A DNA stretch of 64,000 bases, taken from positions 216,364,325-216,428,324 of the forward strand of contig OV050030.1 of NCBI GenBank assembly GCA_920105625.2, in the 5' to 3' direction. The stretch is from Clusia tigrina (taxonomy: Eukaryota; Arthropoda; Insecta; Diptera; Clusiidae). The notes under the pieces were generated by a model. It saw only the letters and a list, made by a program, of their open reading frames with translations. It ran no database searches and had not been told where the DNA came from. Both the position numbers and the translations under genes were made by a program. This document shows positions 23,986-35,508 of this stretch, piece by piece (positions within the stretch are counted from its first letter, which is position 1; every line of letters starts with the position of its first letter).

Positions 23986-25630
23986 AAAAATTTGAAATTT
24001 GGTGACAATAAAGTACTCGAGCCTCTTACCAATTTAAGCTATCGCTCATAGCTATGTTACCCTTGAGTCCCAAATCAAATACTGATAAACCTTCAAATGG
24101 CCCTAACTTCTATACGGTGCATCCTACACCTATCAAAGTTTGCAACAATCAAATGCTTGTAACTTTTTACTGGAGCGTCATAAAACCTTGAAATTTTGTG
24201 ACAATAAAGTACTCGAGCCTCATCAATTTAAGCTATCGCTCATAGCTTTGCTACCCTTGAGTTCAAAATCAAACACTGATAAAACTTCAAATGGCCCTAA
24301 CTTCTATACGGTGCGTCTCACACCTAACAAAGTTTGCAACAATCAAATGCTTGCAACTTTTTACTGGAGCGTAATAAAACCTTGAAATTTTGTGACAATA
24401 AAGTACTCGAGCCTCTTATCAATTTAAGCTATCGCTCATAGCTATGCTAACCTTGAGTCCCAAATCAAACACTGGTAAAACTTCAAATGGCCCTAACTTC
24501 TATACGGTGCGTCCTATACCTATCAAAGTTTGCAACAATCAAATGCTTGTAACTTTTTACTGGAGCTTAATGAAATCTGGAATTTCTGTGACAATAAAGT
24601 ACTCGAGCCTCTTGTCAATTTAAGCTATGGCTAATAGGTATGCTACCCTTGAGTCCCAAATCAAACACTGATAAACTTCAAATGGCCCTAACTTCAATAC
24701 GGTGCGTCCTGCACCTATCAAGGTTTGCAACAATCAAATGCTTGTAGCTTTTTACTGGAGCCTAATAAAATCTTGAATTTTTGTGACAATAAAGTACCCG
24801 AGCCTCTTGTCAATTTAAGCTATGGCTCATAGCTATGCTACCCTTGACTCCCAAATCAAACACTGATAAACTTCAAATGGCCCTAACTTCTATACGGTGC
24901 GTCCTACACCTATCAAAGTTTGCAACAATCAAATGCTTGTAACTTTTTACTGGAGCGTCATAAAATCTTGAAATTTGGTGACAATAAAGTACTCGGGCCT
25001 CTTATCAATTTAAGCTATCGCTCATAGCTATGTTACCCTTGACTCCCAAATCAAACACTGGTAAAACTTCAAATGGCCCTAACTTCTATACGGTGCGTCC
25101 TACACCTATCAAAGTTTGCAACAATCAAATGCTTGTAACTTTTTACTGGAGCGTCATAAAACCTTGAAATTTTGTGACAATAAAGTACTCGAGCCTCATC
25201 AATTTAAGCTATCGCTCATAGCTTTGCTACCCTTGAGTTCAAAATCAAACACTGATAAAACTTCAAATGGCCCTAACTTCTATACGGTGCGTCTCACACC
25301 TAACAAAGTTTGCAACAATCAAATGCTTGCAACTTTTTACTGGAGCGTAATAAAACCTTGAAATTTTGTGACAATAAAGTACTCGAGCCTCTTATCAATT
25401 TAAGCTATCGCTCATAGCTATGCTAACCTTGAGTCCCAAATCAAACACTGATAAAACTTCAAATGGCCCTAACTTCTATACGGTGCGTCCTATACCTACC
25501 AAAGTTTGCAACAATCAAATGCTTGTAACTTTTTACTGGAGCTTCATAAAATCTTGAATTTTCGTGACAAAAAAGTACTCGAGCCTCTTGTCAATTTAAG
25601 CTATCACTCATAGCTATGCTACCCTTGAGT
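23455..25630 (+). repeat. Duplicated block (offset 8523 bp), copy 1
   Basis: Matches 31978-34153 at a constant 8523-bp offset. It contains one full 5-monomer unit (24140-25115) and the start of another. Homology begins after GCCTTTTATTAATTT (here) versus GCCTCTTATCAATTT (copy 2). It ends where TTGAGTTCAAAATC (here) replaces TTGAGTCCCAAATC (copy 2). Confidence 0.85.
24140..25115 (+). repeat. 5-monomer HOR unit (976 bp), reference copy
   Basis: Five monomers in a fixed order: (1) AGCTTTGCTACCC with GTCTCACACCTAAC, (2) GCTAACCTTGAG with ACTGGTAAAAC, (3) GGAATTTCTGTG with GGCTAATAGGTATG, (4) GAGCCTAATAAAATC with TACCCGAGCC, (5) ACTCGGGCC with TTGACTCCCAAATC and ACTGGTAAAAC. The same order is seen, wholly or in part, from 25116, 25640, 26484, 28046, 32663, 33639, 35593 and 37155. 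Confidence 0.85.
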
Positions 25631-26399
25631 TCAAAATCAAACACTGATAAAACTTCAAATGGCCCTAACTTCTATACGGTGCGTCTCACACCTAACAAAG
25701 TTTGCAACAATCAAATGCTTGCAACTTTTTACTGGAGCGTAATAAAACCTTGAAATTTTGTGACAATAAAGTACTCGAGCCTCTTATCAATTTAAGCTAT
25801 CGCTCATAGCTATGCTAACCTTGAGTCCCAAATCAAACACTGGTAAAACTTCAAATGGCCCTAACTTCTATACGGTGCGTCCTATACCTATCAAAGTTTG
25901 CAACAATCAAATGCTTGTAACTTTTTACTGGAGCTTAATAAAATCTGGAATTTCTGTGACAATAAAGTACTCGAGCCTCTTGTCAATTTAAGCTATGGCT
26001 AATAGGTATGCTACCCTTGAGTCCCAAATCAAACACTGATAAACTTCAAATGGCCCTAACTTCAATACGGTGCGTCCTGCACCTATCAAGGTTTGCAACA
26101 ATCAAATGCTTGTAGCTTTTTACTGGAGCCTAATAAAATCTTGAATTTTTGTGACAATAAAGTACCCGAGCCTCTTGTCAATTTAAGCTATGGCTCATAG
26201 CTATGCTACCCTTGACTCCCAAATCAAACACTGATAAACTTCAAATGGCCCTAACTTCTATACAGTGCGTCCTACACCTATCAAAGTTTGCAACAATCAA
26301 ATGCTTGTAACTTTTTACTGGAGCGTCATAAAATCTTGAAATTTGGTGACAATAAAGTACTCGGGCCTCTTATCAATTTAAGCTATCGCTCATAGCTAT
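25116..26399 (+). repeat. Rearranged 5-monomer units
   Basis: A second 5-monomer unit starts at 25116 but is broken after two monomers by one carrying GAATTTTCGTGACAAAAAAG and CTATCACTC. At about 25630 the sequence returns to the end of the first monomer type and runs through monomers 2-5 to 26399. The result looks like out-of-register exchange between neighbouring units. Confidence 0.75.
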
Positions 26400-29300
26400 G
26401 TTACCCTTGACTCCCAAATCAAACACTGGTAAAACTTCAAATGGCCCTAACTTCTATACGGTGCGTCCTACACCTATCAAAGTTTGCAACAATCAAATGC
26501 TTGTAACTTTTTACCGGAGCGTCATAAAACCTTGAAATTTTGTGACAATAAAGTACTCGAGCCTCATCAATTTAAGCTATCGCTCATAGCTTTGCTACCC
26601 TTGAGTTCAAAATTAAACACTGATAAAACTTCAAATGGCCCTAACTTCTATACGGTGCGTCTCACACCTAACAAAGTTTGCAACAATCAAATGCTTGCAA
26701 CTTTTTACTGGAGCGTAATAAAACCTTGAAATTTTGTGACAATAAAGTACTCGAGCCTCTTATCAATTTAAGCTATCGCTCATAGCTATGCTAACCTTGA
26801 GTCCCAAATCAAACACTGATAAAACTTCAAATGGCCCTAACTTCTATACGGTGCGTCCTATACCTACCAAAGTTTGCAACAATCAAATGCTTGTAACTTT
26901 TTACTGGAGCTTCATAAAATCTTGAATTTTCGTGACAAAAAAGTACTCGAGCCTCTTGTCAATTTAAGCTATCACTCATAGCTATGCTACCCTTGAGTCC
27001 CAAATCAAACACTGATAAAACTTCAGATTGCAATAACTTCTATACCGTGCGTCCTACACCTATCCAAGTTTGCAACAATCAAATGCTTGTAACTTTTTAC
27101 TGGAGCGTCATAAAACCTTGAAATTTGGTGACAATAAAGTACTCGAGTTTAATCAATTTAAGCTATCGCTCATAGCCATGCTACCCTTGAGTCCCAAATC
27201 ATACACTGATGAAACTTCAAATGGCCCTAACTTCTTTACGGTGCGTCCTATACCTATCAAAGTTTGCAACAATCAAATGCTTGTAACTTTTTACTGGAGC
27301 GTCATAAAAGCTTGAAATTTGGTGACAATAAAGTACTCGAGCCTCTTATCAATTCAAGCTATCGCTCATAGCTATGCTACACTTGAGTCCCAAATCAAAC
27401 ACTGATAAAACTTCAAATGGCCCTAACTTCTATACGGTGCGTCCTACACCTATCAAAGTTTGCAACAATCAAATGCTTGTAACTTTTTACTGGAGCGTCA
27501 TAAAATCTTGAAATTTGGTGACAATAAAGTACTCGAGCCTCTTATCAATTCAAGCTATCGCTCATAGCTATGTTACCCTTGAGTCCCAAATCAAACACTG
27601 CTAAAACTTCAAATCGCCCTAACTTCTATACTGTGCGTCCTATACCTATCCAAGTTTGCAACAATCAAATGCTTGTAACTTTTTACTGGAGCGTCATAAA
27701 ACCTTGACATTTGGTGATAATAAAGTACTCGAGCCTCATCAATTTAAGTTATCGCTCATAGCTATGCTACCCTTGAGTCCCAAATCAAACACTGATAAAA
27801 CTTCAAATGGCCCGAACTTCTATACGGTGCGTCCTATATCTATCAAAGTTTGCAACAATCAAATGCTTGTAACTTTTTACTGGAGCTTAATAAAATCTTG
27901 AATTTTTGTGACAATAAAGTACTCAAGCCTCTTGTCAATTTAAGCTATCGCTCATAGCTATGCTACACTTGAGTCCCAAATCAAACACTGATAAAACTTC
28001 AAATGGCCCTAACTTCTATACGGTGCGTCCTATACCTATCAAAGTTTGCAACAATCAAATGCTTGTAACTTTTTACTGGAGCGTCATAAAACCTTGAAAT
28101 TTTGTGACAATAAAGTACTCGAGCCTCATCAATTTAAGCTATCGCTCATAGCTTTGCTACCCTTGAGTTCAAAATCAAACACTGATAAAATTTCAAATGG
28201 CCCTAACTTCTATACGGTGCGTCTCACACCTAACAAAGTTTGCAACAATCAAATGCTTGCAACTTTTTACTGGAGCGTAATAAAACCTTGAAATTTTGTG
28301 ACAATAAAGTACTCGAGCCTCTTATCAATTTAAGCTATCGCTCATAGCTATGCTAACCTTGAGTCCCAAATCAAACACTGGTAAAACTTCAAATGGCCCT
28401 AACTTCTATACGGTGCGTCCTATACCTATCAAAGTTTGCAACAATCAAATGCTTGTAACTTTTTACTGGAGCTTAATAAAATCTGGAATTTCTGTGACAA
28501 TAAAGTACTCGAGCCTCTTGTCAATTTAAGCTATGGCTAATAGGTATGCTACCCTTGAGTCCCAAATCAAACACTGATAAACTTCAAATGGCCCTAACTT
28601 CAATACGGTGCGTCCTGCACCTATCAAGGTTTGCAACAATCAAATGCTTGTAGCTTTTTACTGGAGCCTAATAAAATCTTGAATTTTTGTGACAATAAAG
28701 TACCCGAGCCTCTTGTCAATTTAAGCTATGGCTCATAGCTATGCTACCCTTGACTCCCAAATCAAACACTGATAAACTTCAAATGGCCCTAACTTCTATA
28801 CGGTGCGTCCTACACCTATCAAAGTTTGCAACAATCAAATGCTTGTAACTTTTTACTGGAGCGTCATAAAATCTTGAAATTTGGTGACAATAAAGTACTC
28901 GGGCCTCTTATCAATTTAAGCTATCGCTCATAGCTATGTTACCCTTGACTCCCAAATCAAACACTGGTAAAACTTCAAATGGCCCTAACTTCTATACGGT
29001 GCGTCCTACACCTATCAAAGTTTGCAACAATCCAATGCTTGTAACTTTTTACTGGAGCGTCATAAAACCTTGTCATTTGGTGATAATAAAGTACTCAAGC
29101 CTCATCAATTTAAGTTATCGCTCATAGCTATGCTACCCTTGAGTCCCAAATCAAACACTGATAAAACTTCAAATGGCCCTAACTTCTATACGGTGCGTCC
29201 TATACCTATCAAAGTTTGCAGCAATCATATGCTTGTAACTTTTTACTGGAGCTTAATAAAATCTTGAATTTTTGTGACAATAAAGTACTCAAGCCTCTTG

Positions 29301-29643
29301 TCAATTTAAGCTTTCGCTCATAGCTATGCTACACTTGAGTCCCAAATCAAACACTGATAAAACTTCAAATGGCCCTAACTTCTATACGGTGCGTCCTATA
29401 CCTATCAAAGTTTGCAACAATCAAATGCTTGTAACTTTTTACTGGAGCGTCATAAAAGCTTGAAATTTGGTGACAATAAAGTACTCGAGCCTCTTATCAA
29501 TTTAAGCTATCGCTCATAGCTATGTTACCCTTGAGTCCCAAATCAAATACTGATAAACCTTCAAATGGCCCTAACTTCTATACGGTGCATCCTACACCTA
29601 TCAAAGTTTGCAACAATAAAATGCTTGTAACTTTTTACTGGAG
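26400..29643 (+). repeat. Large duplicated block (offset 9109 bp), copy 1
   Basis: About 3.24 kb matching 35509-38752 at a constant 9109-bp offset. Rare shared marks include TTACCGGAGCG near 26512 and AAAATTAAACACTG near 26609. Small differences exist: AAATCATACACTG near 27201 versus AAATCAAACACTG, and CTTATCAATTCAAGC near 27541 versus TTTTATTAATTTAAGC. The second difference matches a variant also found near 23436 and 34305, so it may be a local conversion. Confidence 0.88.
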
Positions 29644-29775
29644 CGTCATAAAACCTTGAAATTTTGTGACAATAAAGTACTCGAGCTTCATCAATTTAAG
29701 CTATCGCTCATAGCTTTGCTACCCTTGAGTTCAAAATCAAACACTGATAAAACTTCAAATGGCCCTAACTTCTAT
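28801..29775 (+). repeat. 5-monomer segment duplicated at offset 1297 bp, copy 1
   Basis: Matches 30098-31072. Private markers are CTTGTCATTTGGTGATAAT near 29071, GCAGCAATCATATGC near 29219, AAGCTTTCGCTC near 29310, AACAATAAAATGC near 29612 and CGAGCTTCATC near 29684. One difference is AACAATCCAATGC near 29027. Homology stops at a deletion after 29775. Confidence 0.85.
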
Positions 29776-29780
29776 GAAAT
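29776..29780 (+). repeat. Deletion of about 75 bp with a 5-base filler
   Basis: After AACTTCTAT the sequence reads GAAAT and then TGAAATTTTGTGAC. The intact counterpart at 31073-31147 carries 75 bp here, so there is a net loss of 70 bp. The filler GAAAT plus the next base repeats the adjoining GAAATT, which suggests end joining with a short templated insertion. Confidence 0.8.
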
Positions 29781-30097
29781 TGAAATTTTGTGACAATAAA
29801 GTACTCGAGCCTCTTATCAATTTAAGCTATCGCTTATAGCTATGCTACCCTTGAGTCCCAAATCAAACACTGGTAAAACTTCAAATGGCCCTAACTTCTA
29901 TACGGTGCGTCCTATACCTATCAAAGTTTGCAACAATCAAATGCTTGTAACTTTTTACTGGAGCTTAATAAAATCTGGAATTTCTGTGACAATAAAGAAC
30001 TCGAGCCTCTTGTCAATTTAAGCTATCGCTCATAGGTATGCTACCCTTGAGTCCCAAATCAAACACTGATAAACTTCAAATGGCCCTAACTTCAATA
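29781..30097 (+). repeat. Satellite monomers after the filler deletion
   Basis: Matches 31148 onward at offset 1367: CGCTTATAGCTATG, ACTGGTAAAAC, then GGAATTTCTGTGAC and ATAGGTATGC. One XhoI-flanking variant, AAAGAACTCGAG near 29996, loses the ScaI site. No other content. Confidence 0.75.
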
Positions 30098-31072
30098 CGG
30101 TGCGTCCTACACCTATCAAAGTTTGCAACAATCAAATGCTTGTAACTTTTTACTGGAGCGTCATAAAATCTTGAAATTTGGTGACAATAAAGTACTCGGG
30201 CCTCTTATCAATTTAAGCTATCGCTCATAGCTATGTTACCCTTGACTCCCAAATCAAACACTGGTAAAACTTCAAATGGCCCTAACTTCTATACGGTGCG
30301 TCCTACACCTATCAAAGTTTGCAACAATCAAATGCTTGTAACTTTTTACTGGAGCGTCATAAAACCTTGTCATTTGGTGATAATAAAGTACTCAAGCCTC
30401 ATCAATTTAAGTTATCGCTCATAGCTATGCTACCCTTGAGTCCCAAATCAAACACTGATAAAACTTCAAATGGCCCTAACTTCTATACGGTGCGTCCTAT
30501 ACCTATCAAAGTTTGCAGCAATCATATGCTTGTAACTTTTTACTGGAGCTTAATAAAATCTTGAATTTTTGTGACAATAAAGTACTCAAGCCTCTTGTCA
30601 ATTTAAGCTTTCGCTCATAGCTATGCTACACTTGAGTCCCAAATCAAACACTGATAAAACTTCAAATGGCCCTAACTTCTATACGGTGCGTCCTATACCT
30701 ATCAAAGTTTGCAACAATCAAATGCTTGTAACTTTTTACTGGAGCGTCATAAAAGCTTGAAATTTGGTGACAATAAAGTACTCGAGCCTCTTATCAATTT
30801 AAGCTATCGCTCATAGCTATGTTACCCTTGAGTCCCAAATCAAATACTGATAAACCTTCAAATGGCCCTAACTTCTATACGGTGCATCCTACACCTATCA
30901 AAGTTTGCAACAATAAAATGCTTGTAACTTTTTACTGGAGCGTCATAAAACCTTGAAATTTTGTGACAATAAAGTACTCGAGCTTCATCAATTTAAGCTA
31001 TCGCTCATAGCTTTGCTACCCTTGAGTTCAAAATCAAACACTGATAAAACTTCAAATGGCCCTAACTTCTAT
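30098..31072 (+). repeat. 5-monomer segment duplicated at offset 1297 bp, copy 2
   Basis: The intact partner of 28801-29775. It keeps the CTTGTCATTTGG, CAGCAATCATATGC, GCTTTCGCTC and AACAATAAAATGC markers and continues past the point where copy 1 is deleted. The same segment appears a third time, in part, at 37910-38752. Confidence 0.85.
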
Positions 31073-32020
31073 ACGGTGCGTCTCACACCTATCAAAGTTT
31101 GCAACAATCAAATGCTTGCAACTTTTTACTGGAGCGTAATAAAACCTTGAAATTTTGTGACAATAAAGTACTCGAGCCTCTTATCAATTTAAGCTATCGC
31201 TTATAGCTATGCTACCCTTGAGTCCCAAATCAAACACTGGTAAAACTTCAAATGGCCCTAACTTCTATACGGTGCGTCCTATACCTATCAAAGTTTGCAA
31301 CAATCAAATGCTTGTAACTTTTTACTGGAGCTTAATAAAATCTGGAATTTCTGTGACAATAAAGTACTCGAGCCTCTTGTCAATTTAAGCTATCGCTCAT
31401 AGGTATGCTACCCTTGAGTCCCAAATCAAACACTGATAAACTTCAAATGGCCCTAACTTCAATACGGTGCGTCCTACACCTATCAAGGTTTGCAACAATG
31501 AAATGCTTGTATCTTTTTACTGGAGCCTAATAAAATCTTGAATTTTTGTGACAATAAAGTACTCGAGCCTCTTGTCAATTTAAGCTATGGCTCATAGCTA
31601 TGCTACCCTTGACTCCCAAATCAAACACTGAAAAACTTCAAATGGCCCTAACTTCTATACGGTGCGTCCTACACCTATCAAAGTTTGCAACAATCAAATG
31701 CTTGTAACTTTTTACTGGAGCGTCATAAAATCTTGAAATTTGGTGACAATAAAATACTCGGGCCTCTTATCAATTTAAGCTATCGCCCATAGCTATGTTA
31801 CCCTTGACTCCCAAATCAAACACTGATAAACCTTCAAATGGCCCTAACTTTTATACGTTGCGTGCTACAACTATCAAAGTTTGCAACAATCAAATGCTTG
31901 TAACTTCTTACTGGAGAGTCATAAAATCTTGAAATTTGGTGACAATAAAGTACTCGAGCCTCTTATCAATTTAAGCTATCGCTCATAGCTATGTTACCCT
32001 TGAGTCCCAAATCAAACACT
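31073..32020 (+). repeat. Satellite monomers; 31327-32020 duplicated at 38749-39442
   Basis: 31327-32020 matches 38749-39442 at offset 7422. Shared rare marks are AACAATGAAATGCTTGTATC near 31494, ACTGAAAAACTTC near 31628, CGCCCATAGC near 31785 and ACGTTGCGTGCTACAAC near 31856. The 31073-31326 part includes an L-type GTAATAAAACC monomer missing from the downstream copy. Confidence 0.8.
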
Positions 32021-34153
32021 GCTAAAACTTCAAATCGCCCTAACTTCTATACTGTGCGTCCTATACCTATCCAAGTTTGCAACAATCAAATGCTTGTAAC
32101 TTTTTACTGGAGCGTCATAAAACCTTGACATTTGGTGATAATAAAGTACTCGAGCCTCATCAATTTAAGTTATCGCTCATAGCTATGCTACCCTTGAGTC
32201 CCAAATCAAACACTGATAAAACTTCAAATGGCCCGAACTTCTATACGGTGCGTCCTATATCTATCAAAGTTTGCAACAATCAAATGCTTGTAACTTTTTA
32301 CTGGAGCTTAATAAAATCTTGAATTTTTGTGACAATAAAGTACTCAAGCCTCTTGTCAATTTAAGCTATCGCTCATAGCTATGCTACACTTGAGTCCCAA
32401 ATCAAACACTGATAAAACTTCAAATGGCCCTAACTTCTATACGGTGCGTCCTATACCTATCAAAGTTTGCAACAATCAAATGCTTGTAACTTTTTACTGG
32501 AGCGTCATAAAAGTTTGAAATTTGGTGACAATAAAGTACTCGAGCCTCTTACCAATTTAAGCTATCGCTCATAGCTATGTTACCCTTGAGTCCCAAATCA
32601 AATACTGATAAACCTTCAAATGGCCCTAACTTCTATACGGTGCATCCTACACCTATCAAAGTTTGCAACAATCAAATGCTTGTAACTTTTTACTGGAGCG
32701 TCATAAAACCTTGAAATTTTGTGACAATAAAGTACTCGAGCCTCATCAATTTAAGCTATCGCTCATAGCTTTGCTACCCTTGAGTTCAAAATCAAACACT
32801 GATAAAACTTCAAATGGCCCTAACTTCTATACGGTGCGTCTCACACCTAACAAAGTTTGCAACAATCAAATGCTTGCAACTTTTTACTGGAGCGTAATAA
32901 AACCTTGAAATTTTGTGACAATAAAGTACTCGAGCCTCTTATCAATTTAAGCTATCGCTCATAGCTATGCTAACCTTGAGTCCCAAATCAAACACTGGTA
33001 AAACTTCAAATGGCCCTAACTTCTATACGGTGCGTCCTATACCTATCAAAGTTTGCAACAATCAAATGCTTGTAACTTTTTACTGGAGCTTAATAAAATC
33101 TGGAATTTCTGTGACAATAAAGTACTCGAGCCTCTTGTCAATTTAAGCTATGGCTAATAGGTATGCTACCCTTGAGTCCCAAATCAAACACTGATAAACT
33201 TCAAATGGCCCTAACTTCAATACGGTGCGTCCTGCACCTATCAAGGTTTGCAACAATCAAATGCTTGTAGCTTTTTACTGGAGCCTAATAAAATCTTGAA
33301 TTTTTGTGACAATAAAGTACCCGAGCCTCTTGTCAATTTAAGCTATGGCTCATAGCTATGCTACCCTTGACTCCCAAATCAAACACTGATAAACTTCAAA
33401 TGGCCCTAACTTCTATACGGTGCGTCCTACACCTATCAAAGTTTGCAACAATCAAATGCTTGTAACTTTTTACTGGAGCGTCATAAAATCTTGAAATTTG
33501 GTGACAATAAAGTACTCGGGCCTCTTGTCAATTTAAGCTATCGCTCATAGCTATGTTACCCTTGACTCCCAAATCAAACACTGGTAAAACTTCAAATGGC
33601 CCTAACTTCTATACGGTGCGTCCTACACCTATCAAAGTTTGCAACAATCAAATGCTTGTAACTTTTTACTGGAGCGTCATAAAACCTTGAAATTTTGTGA
33701 CAATAAAGTACTCGAGCCTCATCAATTTAAGCTATCGCTCATAGCTTTGCTACCCTTGAGTTCAAAATCAAACACTGATAAAACTTCAAATGGCCCTAAC
33801 TTCCATACGGTGCGTCTCACACCTAACAAAGTTTGCAACAATCAAATGCTTGCAACTTTTTACTGGAGCGTAATAAAACCTTGAAATTTTGTGACAATAA
33901 AGTACTCGAGCCTCTTATCAATTTAAGCTATCGCTCATAGCTATGCTAACCTTGAGTCCCAAATCAAACACTGATAAAACTTCAAATGGCCCTAACTTCT
34001 ATACGGTGCGTCCTATACCTACCAAAGTTTGCAACAATCAAATGCTTGTAACTTTTTACTGGAGCTTCATAAAATCTTGAATTTTCGTGACAAAAAAGTA
34101 CTCGAGCCTCTTGTCAATTTAAGCTATCACTCATAGCTATGCTACCCTTGAGT
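31978..34153 (+). repeat. Duplicated block (offset 8523 bp), copy 2
   Basis: The partner of 23455-25630. It contains a full 5-monomer unit from 32663 and the start of the next at 33639. Differences are few, for example GGGCCTCTTGTC near 33519 versus GGGCCTCTTATC and TTCCATACGG near 33802 versus TTCTATACGG. Confidence 0.85.
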
Positions 34154-35508
34154 CCCAAATCAAACACTGATAAAACTTCAGATTGCAATAACTTCTATAC
34201 CGTGCGTCCTACACCTATCCAAGTTTGCAACAATCAAATGCTTGTAACTTTTTACTGGAGCGTCATAAAACCTTGAAATTTGGTGACAATAAAGTACTCG
34301 AGCCTTTTATTAATTTAAGCTATCGCTCATAGCTATGTTACCCTTGAGTTCCAAATCAAACACTGCTAAAACTTCAAATCGCCCTAACTTCTATACTGTG
34401 CGTCCTATACCTATCCAAGTTTGCAACAATCAAATGCTTGTAACTTTTTACTGGAGCGTCATAAAACCTTGACATTTGGTGATAATAAAGTACTCGAGCC
34501 TCATCAATTTAAGTTATCGCTCATAGCTATGCTACCCTTGAGTCCCAAATCAAACACTGATAAAACTTCAAATGGCCCGAACTTCTATACGGTGCGTCCT
34601 ATATCTATCAAAGTTTGCAACAATCAAATGCTTGTAACTTTTTACTGGAGCTTAATAAAATCTTGAATTTTTGTGACAATAAAGTACTCAAGCCTCTTGT
34701 CAATTTAAGCTATCGCTCATAGCTATGCTACACTTGAGTCCCAAATCAAACACTGATAAAACTTCAAATGGCCCTAACTTCTATACGGTGCGTCCTATAC
34801 CTATCAAAGTTTGCAACAATTAAATGCTTGTAACTTTTTACTGGAGCGTCATAAAAGTTTGAAATTTGGTGACAATAAAGTACTCGAGCCTCTTATCAAT
34901 TTAAGCTATCGCTCATAGCTATGCTAACCTTGAGTCCCAAATCAAACACTGATAAAACTTCAAATGGCCCTAACTTCTATACGGTGCATCCTACACCTAT
35001 CAAAGTTTGCAACAATCAAATGCTTGTAACTTTTTACTGGAGCGTCATAAAACCTTGAAATTTTGTGACAATAAAGTACTCGAGCCTCATCAATTTAAGC
35101 TATCGCTCATAGCTATGCTAACCTTGAGTCCCAAATCAAACACTGATAAAACTTCAAATGGCCCTAACTTCTATACGGTGCGTCCTATACCTACCAAATT
35201 TTGCAACAATCAAATGCTTGTAACTTTTTACTGGAGCTTCATAAAATCTTGAATTTTCGTGACAAAAAAGTACTCGAGCCTCTTGTCAATTTAAGTTATC
35301 ACTCATAGCTATGCTACCCTTGAGTCCCAAATCAAACACTGATAAAACTTCAGATTGCAATAACTTCTATACCGTGCGTCCTACACCTATCCAAGTTTGC
35401 AACAATCAAATGCTTGTAACTTTTTACTGGAGCGTCATAAAACCTTGAAATTTGGTGACAATAAAGTACTCGAGCCTTTTATCAATTTAAGCTATCGCTC
35501 ATAGCTAT
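34154..35508 (+). repeat. Satellite monomers between the two large duplications
   Basis: About seven monomers. 34320-34890 matches 31976-32546 at offset 2344 (12 monomers). A hybrid short-class monomer near 35090-35130 joins a TTTTGTGAC front half to a GCTAACCTTGAG back half. The two TTGCAATAACTTC copies (near 34182 and 35355) bracket the block. No unique sequence. Confidence 0.75.
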
